Assembly (NCBI GenBank): GCA_029204225.1
Contig: CM055093.1
Coordinates: 5,379,205-5,443,204, forward strand
Length of the DNA: 64,000 nucleotides
DNA from: Diphasiastrum complanatum
Lineage: Eukaryota; Streptophyta; Lycopodiopsida; Lycopodiales; Lycopodiaceae
Direction of reading: 5' to 3'
This document shows, in pieces, positions 55,373-64,000 of this stretch. The stretch's first letter is position 1. Each line of letters begins with the position of its first letter. The notes under the pieces were generated by a model that saw nothing but the letters and a program-made list of their open reading frames with translations, had not been told where the DNA came from and searched no databases. The position numbers and the translations under genes were made by a program.

Positions 55373-56142
55373 TTAAAGAATTCGGCAATCCTTGATCTCA
55401 TGGTTATTGCGCTTGCAATACCTGCAAAATATCTTCTTCTTCTATTGTGGATCTGATAATTGTTCTTGAGTTTGAGTTTGTTTCTGATTCATTGTAGCCT
55501 TCTTGGAGCTTTTCTGCTTCTGTCGCTTAGAGCCTTTGTTGACATATAGAGCCTGAGAGGAGGAGTAGACAAAGTGTCTTGACTTCTCCAATTATCTTCT
55601 TGCAGCAACATAGTGATAACTCTAGTAAGGTTTAAATCTGAGTGAGTCAATATGATCATCACCCAGTTCTCATATGTAGAGGGCAAGCTTGAAAGTAATG
55701 TCATAATTGCGTCTTAATCGTCTATGCCTAATCCGACAATGGCCATCTGTTGCAAGAAATTCTTAAACTGACTAATGTGACTCTGAAGTGAATCACCAAC
55801 AGACATTTTGAATGTGAAGAATTTCCTTCGTAGATGTAACGTAGTAGTTACATCTCTCACGTCATATAGTGAGCTCAAAATGTCCCAAACGTCTTTTGAC
55901 GTTTTAGCTTCAGCTATGCGTCCACTCTGTGTATTTGATATATTGAGGATAATAAGTACGAAAGCTTTACCATCCTTCGATTTTCACTTTGAGTTGTTGT
56001 CTTCAGGTATTACTTCTTTACATGTAACAACATCCTATAATTTGTTGGTGATTAACAAGGTCTTCATCTTAAATTTCCACAAATGATAATTGGATCCATT
56101 CAGCTTGTCTGCGATAAGACCAGCTTTACTTTGAGAATCCAT
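55373..56142 (-). pseudogene. COP-10 gag
   Basis: ATG at 56142 opens a gag with KLNGSNYHLWKFKMKTLL, then LRRKFFTFKMSVGDSLQSH and LLSSLPSTYENW (frame 55704-55489). The CCHC knuckle CRYCKRNNHEIKDC lies near 55415. Stops in the N-terminal part (near 56040 and 55990) and frame changes show decay. The start was chosen because gag-like sequence begins immediately after it and the primer site is 70 bases upstream. Confidence 0.8.
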
Positions 56143-56284
56143 CTGGAACTTAGTCTGTCAATTGTATCGATGACGCTAAGATGTGGTAATGCCAACAATA
56201 GGAAATCAATTCTCTGATACAGTTGAAAAAAAAACTGAAAATGTCGAAAAGTGGTGTGTAGAAGATAGGGGGGACGTACGCGTA

Positions 56285-56877
56285 TACGCGAATGCGCTTT
56301 GGCCCTTTTATAATGCACCTACCACATTCCAACGTATGATGACAAATATTTTTCAAAATTTTTTAAAGAAGTTTTTAGAAATTATTATGGATGACTTTTG
56401 TGTCTATTCATCAACTAAAGACCATTTAGACGCATTAGAGGAAACATTGAGAAGATGTCAAGAGACATCTCTTAAATTGCATCCAACCAAGTGCTACTTC
56501 GGGATGAGGGAAGGCATCTTGTTAGGACATAAAATTTCAAAGGACGGTATACAAGTCGACATCAAAAAAGTAAAATTGATTTTAGAGTTATTAAAACCAA
56601 CCAATTTAAGAGAGCTTAGAGGTTTTCTAGGATATGTAGGTTATTATTGTAGAAAAATTAAGGATTATGCCATAATAGTAACTCCTTTAACAAGTTTATT
56701 AAAAAAGTCTGTTGAGTACCATTGGTCACAAGACCATCAACAAGCTTTTGATCAATTGAAATAGTCATTAGTAGAAGCCATTGGGGTTAGACCTCCAAAT
56801 TGGGCTAAAAAGGTCCATGTATATATAGACACATCATCGTTTGCAATAGGTGTAATACTTAGTCAGAAAGATGACCA
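56285..56877 (+). pseudogene. GYP-C reverse transcriptase fragment (Ty3/Gypsy)
   Basis: The frame begins within the RT palm (NAPTTFQRMM after a frameshifted FG-like start) and shows the active site as IMDDF in place of the usual YIDDF. HKISKDGIQVD, LRELRGFLGYVGYY and, after a TAG at 56762-56764, RPPNWAKKVHVYIDTSSFAIG (RNase H start) follow. It is cut at SQKDDQ by the COP-11 5' LTR. Related to the GYP-B1 RT at 3793-4737 but a separate copy. Confidence 0.87.
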
Positions 56878-57136
56878 AAATCAATTATAAACTTCATTGT
56901 TACTGTTTACGATGTACATTAATGTTGACAGCTATTACCAACTATAATTAGCCATAGGTTAGTCTATTAGCCTATTCGCAGGTTTTCTCTCTCTATCAGG
57001 GTTCAGGGTTTATATGTACATTTTATATTCAGTATGAAGTTAGTGTGATAGAGTGATATTGTGTGTTCTTCTTCCATCTCCCTACTTGGTGATTGTTTAT
57101 GGTGAATGCTTGATGTAGCATCTCTGATTGTTGACA
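56878..57136 (+). repeat. COP-11 5' LTR (first bases missing)
   Basis: Direct repeat of 61970-62228, ending GTTGACA. It is highly similar, with scattered differences. Confidence 0.9.
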
Positions 57137-57149
57137 TGGTATCAGAGCT
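57137..57149 (+). promoter_or_regulatory. COP-11 primer binding site
   Basis: TGGTATCAGAGCT abuts the LTR and is complementary to initiator Met tRNA. Confidence 0.9.
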
Positions 57150-57851
57150 ATGATAGTCCTGTGTGCCTGATCAGTGGATACATCTTGTCACAGGCTCCGC
57201 AACGAAGTGAGAAAGTCCTTCACAAGAGGTGAAAGCTTGGAGAGACAAAAACGGCTGGAAGAAATTCTTCTTCATATATTTTGCAGGTTTTGGAGCTCAC
57301 AGTTATTAGTGGGGAACGAAGACACAGTCCCAGAGGCATCGGAAAGGCCAGGGCAGCATCAGACAGATTGAAAATCTGTTGAGTGGGAAAAGTTTTACAA
57401 TATTTTTTTTTAGTCTTTGTGAAAAGTATGAGGAGGCGGCGTAGCCGCCGCGCCGAAGTAGGAAATCTAGAATATTCCCTTTGAAAGTTTTTATATTTAC
57501 TCTTTTTAATATTTGTACCAATATCGGATCCAAGCGCGCTAGCTGAAGAGAAACCGAACAGCCATACATCTGCGCTCCAGTCCGATATCGCATGTCCGTA
57601 CCGACATCGGATCCAAGCGCACAAGCTAAAGAGATCGCGCTCCAGTCTGATATCGCATGCTCCAATATCGGATCCACGCGCACAAGTTAAGGAGGATCTT
57701 GAGCAATCGAACTTTCGCGTTCCATTCCGATATTAGGTGTATAACCGAAAAAAAAAAATTATTATACAGTTCTGTGGCGTGATAAAATTTGGAGACTAAG
57801 TTGTGTGCTCAGAATGAGCCATTTTTGTGATCCGGACTTGTCTATCCAGTA
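57150..57851 (+). other. COP-11 leader
   Basis: Noncoding. It contains repeated CCGATATCGCATG, ATATCGGATCCA and CGCACAAG words between about 57520 and 57680 in a loose tandem pattern, more CpG-rich than its surroundings. Confidence 0.55.
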
Positions 57852-59201
57852 ATGGCAACTCTAAGCGAGAGTGTTCTCAATGAGTCAAGCAAATTGGAAG
57901 GAGCTGGCAACTATGTAGTTTCGAAATTCAAACTGAAGAACATTTTGATGGAAAAGGAGCTATGGGAGATCGTGACAGGTGAAGAGACAAGGCCATTGAT
58001 TGAAGAAGATCAACGGGCATTTGACGGGAGAAAACGGAAAGCACAGAATGCCATCAACTTATTAGTTAGAGATGCAATTATTCCCTACATTTCGGATTTA
58101 GAAGGACCAAAAGAAACATGGGATACATTGAAGGCATTGTTTGAGACCACAAACACATCTCGAGTGCTATTCTTGAAGACGAAGCTGCACACATTGCGGA
58201 TGGATGATGGTGCAACTATTGCTGATCACCTACTGAAGATCAAAGAGATTCGTGGCCAATTAGCAGCAGTTGGAGAGCAAGTACAAGATCGTGAAATCGT
58301 GCAGTTGACATTGAATAGTTTGAGTGAGTCACATCAGATGTTTGTGACAAGTATAGCCACACAGGAAAATCTTCCAACCTCTGAAGAGTTAGGTGGATTG
58401 CTTTTGCAGGAAGAACAACATCAAGAGAACTTGAGTCATCGCAACAGGGGATTTGATCAAGCTCTTGCAGTCAGGGGACGTGGTGGTAGATTTGGTCGTG
58501 GAAGACACCAATCAAGAGGTGGAAACTCAAATCGTGGATCCTTTCAACAATTTTAAGAACAATCCAATGATGGCCCAAATCGAGGCAATTGGAATCAAGG
58601 CCGAGGTCAAGGATGCGGCTATTCCAGGCAAAATAAACCTAGAAATTGTAGGTATTGCAACAAACCTGGCCACTGGGAGCGTGAATGCTTCAAGAAACAG
58701 AAGGAGATGGAACAAAGAAAAGACAAAGGGCAAGTGGGAAATTATGCTGATCAACATCAATTTGATGATTATTATTATGAAAACAAATATACTGATCAAC
58801 ATCAATATGATGATGATCAATATGAAGATGATACAGGTGAGAGCTCAAAATTGTTCATTACAGCATTAATGACAAGTGATGAAACCAAGGATACCTGGTA
58901 CATTGATAGTGGTGCATCCAAGCACATGACTTCAAGGAAAGAGTGGTTTTCAGAACTCAAGGAAACTCACAATGGTGATGAAGTTGGACAAGCCGATGGC
59001 AAATTTCTATCTGTTAAAGGAATTGGAGTGGTACCAATGAAGTTAGCTAGCGGGAAGATAAAGCGGATAAGCAATGTGCAATATGTACCTGGCTTGGCTA
59101 GCAATCTACTATCTATTGGGACGATGGTTGTTCAACAACTCAAGGTTGAGTTTGACAGCGACAATGTCTTGTCAAAGACATCAAGAATCACTACAAAGTG
59201 A
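57852..59201 (+). pseudogene. COP-11 gag and protease
   Basis: Gag 57852-58556 (234 residues) starts MATLSESVLNESSKLEGAGN, very like the COP-1 gag start, and ends in a Gly/Arg-rich tail. In another frame the CCHC knuckle CRYCNKPGHWEREC (near 58650) is followed at 58707-59201 by an Asp/Tyr-rich linker, the protease site YIDSGASKHMTS (near 58900) and NVQYVPGLASNLLSIG. The knuckle is therefore separated from gag by a frameshift near 58550. Confidence 0.87.
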
Positions 59202-59264
59202 TTGCTACATGAGCTAGAGTCAACGGGAATCGACTCTACAAATTGAATGCGAGATCTTTTGCTC

Positions 59265-60290
59265 AAGCTATAGTCGAAGTAATCTTTGTCATCAACGATT
59301 CGATCATATTAGTGCTCAAAGTTTACAGATTCTCAAAAGAGGTAATCTTGTTATAGGATTGCCTGATATTTCTTTTGAAGGAAAAATTTGTGAAGGTTGC
59401 ATTTTGGGAAAACAACACACAGAGAGGTTTCCCAAAAGTGGAGCAAAGAGAGCCAGTGGCATCCTAGATCTTGTCCACAGTGATCTATCTGGACCTATGC
59501 AGACTAGATCTCTTAGTGGCTACTATTACTTTATCACCTTCATTGATGATTATAGCAGATGCATTTGGATTTATTTCATAAAAAAGAAATCATATGCTTT
59601 TGCTAAGTTCAAAGAATTCAAGGCATTAGTTGAAAAGCAAACAGGATGTTGCATCAAAACTTTGAGATCTGATGGAGGTGGTGAGTATTTTTTGACAGAA
59701 TTTATTGATTTTTGCAAAGATCAAGGGATCAAGAGATAGACTACGACACCTTATTCACCACAGCAAAATGGAGTTGCAGAACGAAAGAACAGATCTATTG
59801 TTAAGATGGTCAGGGCGATGCTCAAAAGCAAGGGTCTTCCCAACACCTTTTGGGCAAAAGCTTGTAGCACAGCTACGCACATCCTAAATCGATGTCCTAC
59901 AAAATCCGTGGAAGGTAAGACACCTCATGAAGTTGTTATGGAAAGAAACCTAATATTTCTCATTTGAGAGTATTTGGTCGTGATGCTTATGCTCATATTC
60001 TTGATGAGAAATGAAGGAAATTGGATGCAAAAGATATCAAGTGTATTTTCCTTGGATATGATGAGAAGGCCAAGGCATACAGGATGTATGACACAAATGC
60101 ACAGAAGCTTGTAATTTCTAGAGATACTACGTTTGACGAGATGGGCCAAGGTGAACAATCTGAAGTAATCACTGAACCTTTTGATGAGGAGCAAAAGTAC
60201 AGGTCAAGAAGGAAGTGGATTTTGATCCATTGGACAAAGGCAAGCCTGATGCTGAAATTCCCAAGAGAGTACCTAAATGGTACTTATTAG
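59265..60290 (+). pseudogene. COP-11 integrase
   Basis: A degraded zinc domain ([13 protein letters not shown] near 59395) leads into frame 59359-59739 with the first Asp in [11 protein letters not shown] and the second in [14 protein letters not shown] at 59737-59739 and further frame changes follow. The Glu block NGVAERKNRS lies near 59775, and the C-terminal part (IKCIFLGYDEKAKAY) is in the frame 60021-60290. Three catalytic acids remain, but the gene is broken in at least three places. Confidence 0.85.
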
Positions 60291-61963
60291 TCATAGATGG
60301 TGCAAAGAAGGGAGATACTCCCGAATCTAGTGAGCAGGGAGAGCTTAGAAGATCAAGTAGAAATCGAAAACCTCTTGCAAGATTAGAGATGAATCTAGCC
60401 CTAATGGGATCCATCTTAACGGCTCAAGAACCTAAAACTTTCAACGAAGCAAAGGAACACAAGGAGTGGCGTGCAGCTATGGAAACAGAAATGGAGGCTA
60501 TATCGAAGAACAAAACGTGGGACTTGGTTGAGCTACCTGATGGTAAGACGCCTATCACATGTAAGTGGATCTACAAGACGAAGTATGGAACGGATGGGCA
60601 ACTCAACAAGTACAAGGCACGATTAGTTGCAAGAGGTTTTGAGCAGTAGGAAGGTATAGACTTTAAGGAGACCTTCGCAACTGTAGCCAAAATGGTAACT
60701 ATTCATTCTATCATTGCAATTTATGCTCTCTATGGTTGGAAAATCCAGCAAATGGACATCAAATCTGCTTTTCTTAATGGAGTATTGGATGAAGAGGTAT
60801 ATTTAGAGCAACCTCAAGGGTTTGTTGAGCCAGGAAGAGATCATTTGGTTTGTAAACTCAACAAAGCCATATATGGATTGAAGCAAGCACCACGAGCATG
60901 GTACTCTTGCATTGATGAGCACTTCAAGCGAAGGGGAATGGTAAAGAGTGATGCTGGTCCTAATCTTTACATTCTAAAGCAAGATTCAGATATAGTATTC
61001 ATTGTGTTGTACGTGGATGATTTGATTATTACAAGAAGTAATGAGAGGTTAATTAATGAAATCAAATCAAATCTTTCCAATGCTTTTGACATGAGTGATC
61101 TAGGATTGATGCACTACTGTCTTGGCATTGAAGTATGGCAAAAGGAAGACATGGTCTTTCTTACACAAAGCAAATATGCACGAGATTTGCTTTATAAGTT
61201 CAATATGCAGGATTGTAAGCCCTTGAGTACACCTATGGATGTCAACATGAAGCTTACTGCATATGATGAATCTGAGAAAGTGGATGTTTATTTGTATAGA
61301 CAGCTGGTGGGTAGTTTGATTTATTTGACACACACACGATCTGATATTTCTTATGTTGTTGGTGTTGTTAGTCAATTTATGCAAGATCCTAGTCAAGCAC
61401 ACTGGAAGTCTGCTAAACGTATTCTCAGATACATTTGAGGGACATTGAATTTTGGTTTGAAGTATGATCAACCTAAAGCGCCAATGTTGGTAGGTTATAC
61501 AGATGCCGATTGGGCAGGTAATATTGATGGTAGAAGATCTACCAGTGGTCATACATTGGCAGTTATGGTACAGTTGCAATTTCATGGAGCAGCCTACAAT
61601 AACTTTATCATCAACGGAAGCTAAATATCGAGCACTCAGCAATGCTACACAAGAAGCGGTATGGTTACGAAGATTGCTTGTGGATTTAGGTCAGCCACAG
61701 GTGGATGCTACTTCTTTATCTTGCGACAATCAAAGCTACATTCACCTTGCCAAAATCCAGTTTTACATGTTCGAACCAAGCACATCGAAATGCACTATCA
61801 TTTTATTCAAGAGAAAATTCTTGATGGAGCCATTGATCTTGTTTTTTGTAAATCTGAAGATCAAATGGCAGATTTTTTTAATAAGTCATTAGGTAGATAT
61901 AAATTTGAGAGGTTCCGTACTCTATTAGAAATAGAAGAATGTAATTTTATCATTGAGAGAGAG
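60215..61963 (+). pseudogene. COP-11 RT and RNase H
   Basis: The linker and RT start (WRAAMETEMEAISKNKTWDL, CKWIYKTKYG) end at a TAG at 60647-60649. Frame 60692-61438 carries QMDIKSAFLNG, YGLKQAPRAWYS, the active-site YVDD near 61013 and LGLMHYCLGIEV, then ends at TGA after AKRILRYI. RNase H continues with GYTDADWAGNIDGRRS and SSTEAKYRAL, and after another shift with HIEMHYHFIQ and ADFFNKSLG. It ends just before the 3' LTR. All domains are present but interrupted. Confidence 0.88.
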
Positions 61964-62228
61964 TGTTAGAAATCAATGATAAACTTCATTGTTATTGTTT
62001 ATGATGTACATTAATGTTGACAGCTGATACCAACTGTAATTAGCCATAGGTTAGTCTATTATTCTATTTGTAGGTTTTCTCTCTCTATCAGGGTTCAGGA
62101 TTTATATGTACATTTTATATTCAGTATGAAGTTAGTGTGATGGAGTGATATTGCATGTTCTTCTTCCGTCTCCCTACTTGGTGATTGTTTATGGTGAATG
62201 CTTGATGTTGCATTTATGATTGTTGACA
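61964..62228 (+). repeat. COP-11 3' LTR
   Basis: 265 bp, starting TGTTAGAAATCAATG and ending GTTGACA. It matches the 5' LTR except that it retains the first six bases. Confidence 0.9.
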
Positions 62229-63320
62229 CTGACGATAGTCTCCGCCGATGTTTAGAACCAACCGAGACGACTGTTGTAATAAGTGCATTACATGAGGAAG
62301 ATTTGGAGGCTCACTATGCTCTTAAAAACACTGCAAAAGAAATTTTCAATGCTAAATATTGGTGGCCTACCGTCTATAGAGATGTTAAATTATTCATTCA
62401 AAGATGTGATGCATGTGAGAGGATGGGGAAACCCAGCTTCGCGACACATTGGCAGCTTACTCCAATTATTCCCTTAGCACCCTTTGAGAAGTGAGGGATA
62501 GATTTTGTAGGACCTATCACCGATCACGCGAAAACTCGTCGTCGTTACATTCTCGTTGCCACGGACTATGCTACCAAGATGGTAAAGGCTGAAGCCACAA
62601 TTAAGAACGATGCTAAGACTGTAGCAAAGTTTTTATTTCAAAACATTATCACGCAATATGGACGTCCCTTAGAACTCGTTAGCGATAGGGAAACCCATTT
62701 CCTTAATCAGACCATTGAGGCCATGTTGTCATATTTTTCTATTACACATCGCCAAACCACTCCATATAATCCAAAAGCAAATGGGCTTACGGAGCGGACA
62801 AATGGAATTCTATGTAAAATTTTGAATAATGGAACAGAAACACATTCTTCTGATTGGGATCAGAAGTTACCGTCTATCTTATGGGCATACAAAACTGCTG
62901 AAACTAGGCAGACTCCATACTTTGTGTATGAAATGCATCCCATACTACCAATAGAATTCGGAGTTCCGACGATTCGCATTAGTAATGAAGAGCGAATGGA
63001 TGAACACAATAGTCTTCAGGAACGGATGATTTCTTTGACGCAACTAGAAGAAGATCATCGTCTTTTATTAATCGAGATTGAACGAGTTAAAAGAAATTTT
63101 TGACCAATCCATTAAGAAAATAAAAACTAAACAAGGGGACTATGTGCTTTCGTATGAAAACAGACACATGTTGTTTCTTGGGAAATTACATACCAGATGG
63201 ATGGGACCGTATAATGTCTTAGAAGTTTTTAACAATGGATCACTTCAGTTAGCCGATCCCCAAGAACATTTACTTGACACTCGAGTAAATAGCTCAAGGG
63301 TGAAGCGCTACTATGACTAA
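62229..63320 (+). pseudogene. GYP-C integrase (Ty3/Gypsy)
   Basis: The sequence starts in the integrase zinc domain (HEEDLEAHYALKNT; CDACERMG), meets TGA at 62492-62494 where W is expected (before GIDFVGP), and continues with the core. First Asp is in VATDYATKM, second in VSDRETHF (usual Gly is Glu), and Glu in NGLTERTNG. A stop after RVKRNF and an overlapping frame (63078-63320) give the C-terminal domain with RWMGPYNVLEVF, ending RVKRYYD. Few lesions, and all catalytic acids remain. Confidence 0.88.
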
Positions 63321-64000
63321 TTTTCGATGTTTCAGTTTCTAAAGGCCGTCATTTTTTGTGCAATCATTTTTTCCAAAGTTTGTTGAAAACCCGATAACTT
63401 CGCATTCTTCGTTGTAGCGAAATTTCTGACACCGCTACACTTTCATGTTCCACATTTTTGTGAAAATGCCGACACCATATTGGAATATGGTATATTAAAT
63501 AAATTCACCATTTTTAGAAACACGAAAATTGTGACACTTCTACATTCGCATTTTTCGAGATTTTTCTTCATTTCATTTTTCACTTTCGGGATTTTTGCAA
63601 GAATGTTGCACATCATTTTGCATATACCTTTTTCGTCATATTTTCATATCACCAGTACAGCGAAAATATACAAAAAACCTGACACCTTCGTATTTTTCGC
63701 TGATACATTTTTTGCCAATACATTTCCTTACATTTTAACAAAGAAAACGACAGTCTTCGCTTCTAACTAATTTCACGCATTGTTTCATAGATTGTGTATA
63801 TTATTCCCGCAGTTCAAAGTTCACAAATACTGAACTGAACTTTTGCGGACTGAGTGAAGAATTTGTGTATTTTGCTTATTTATTTATTTATTTTTATTTA
63901 TTTATTTATTTGTTTTGTTTTTAAGACTAGACACTTTATTATTGAGTATGTACCTTCAAAACGAAGGACACGCTTCCATTTAATATTAGTCTAATCTGCT
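63321..64000 (+). other. AT-rich noncoding tail, probable GYP-C 3' region or LTR
   Basis: It follows the GYP-C integrase stop, and no gene is recognised. CTGACACC, CCGACACC and TTTTTCG words recur. It ends with a (TTTA)n microsatellite near 63877-63912. LTR identity is likely from position but no partner is visible. Confidence 0.45.
63877..63912 (+). repeat. (TTTA)n microsatellite
   Basis: About eight TTTA/TTTAT units in tandem with one interruption. Confidence 0.85.

Larger units (their letters stand above)
51880..56221 (-). mobile_element. COP-10, minus-strand Copia element lacking a 5' LTR
   Basis: The minus strand carries a degenerate primer site (56211-56220), gag, protease, integrase, shortened RT, RNase H, the purine tract AAGGGGGAG and a 3' LTR starting at 52573. 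The 5' LTR should lie right of 56221, but at most 60 bases remain before Gypsy sequence. It is of a different lineage from COP-7 to COP-9, with Copia motifs of the LDSGATQHM and LVERKNRTL type. Confidence 0.85.
56878..62228 (+). mobile_element. COP-11, Copia element nested in GYP-C
   Basis: LTRs at 56878-57136 and 61964-62228, a primer site and gag-pol in between. The 5' LTR lacks its first six bases (TGTTAG). No matching target duplication is seen: CTGAC follows the 3' LTR but is absent on the left. The flanking Gypsy sequence is RNase H start on the left but integrase on the right, so the left junction has suffered a deletion. Several stops and frameshifts are present. Confidence 0.92.

Overview
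This window looks like intergenic heterochromatin from a land plant with a large, repeat-rich genome. I found no convincing host gene, rRNA or intact tRNA gene, and no bacterial features. Nearly all recognisable coding sequence is LTR retrotransposon: at least ten Ty1/Copia copies or fragments, four Ty3/Gypsy fragments, one decayed CACTA (En/Spm) transposon and one MITE-like foldback element. The Copia copies use the usual plant primer site for initiator Met tRNA (TGGTATCAGAGC); one Gypsy copy has a tRNA-Asp-type site. I cannot tell angiosperm, gymnosperm or fern from this sequence alone. Element names (COP-1, GYP-A and so on) are local labels.

Layout. 1-60: Copia integrase scrap (-). 1434-3675: GYP-A (-), gag joined to RNase H end and integrase. 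3690-6720: GYP-B1 (-), gag end, protease, RT, RNase H. 7434-12492: COP-1 (+), with both LTRs and a target duplication but an internal deletion. 12498-15852: noncoding, probably the long 5' LTR of GYP-B2 (about 15853-18545, +), which belongs to the same family as GYP-B1. 18560-21990: CACTA remnant (-) with a TNP2-type transposase and a recognisable intron. 22004-26799: COP-2 (+), with a strongly diverged pol; its 3' LTR is cut by COP-3 (26801-28370, -). 28430-30507: COP-4 (+), a degenerate relative of COP-2. 30508-31107: RT and LTR scraps. 31140-32515: COP-6 (+), split by a foldback element at 31603-31967. 32516-33404: a non-retroviral Ser/Thr-rich plus coiled-coil segment. 33405-40838: COP-7 family, its 5' half inverted against two tandem 3' halves. 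40839-42691 plus 48689-about 49850: COP-8 (-), interrupted by COP-9 (42692-48688, +), the youngest and most complete element. 49850-51880: mostly unassigned. About 51880-56221: COP-10 (-). 56285-56877 plus 62229-63320: GYP-C (+), interrupted by COP-11 (56878-62228, +). The last 680 bases are AT-rich and noncoding.

How the parts work together: each autonomous-type element once carried gag (particle protein with a CCHC zinc knuckle), aspartic protease, integrase, reverse transcriptase and RNase H between two LTRs. Order is PR-IN-RT-RH in Copia and PR-RT-RH-IN in Gypsy. Nesting gives relative age: COP-9 is younger than COP-8, COP-3 is younger than COP-2, and COP-11 is younger than GYP-C. COP-9 needs the fewest changes to be intact, with two nonsense codons, both at tryptophan positions. 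The most unusual pattern is a CACACGTGTG palindrome recurring in the LTRs and leaders of several distinct Copia families.
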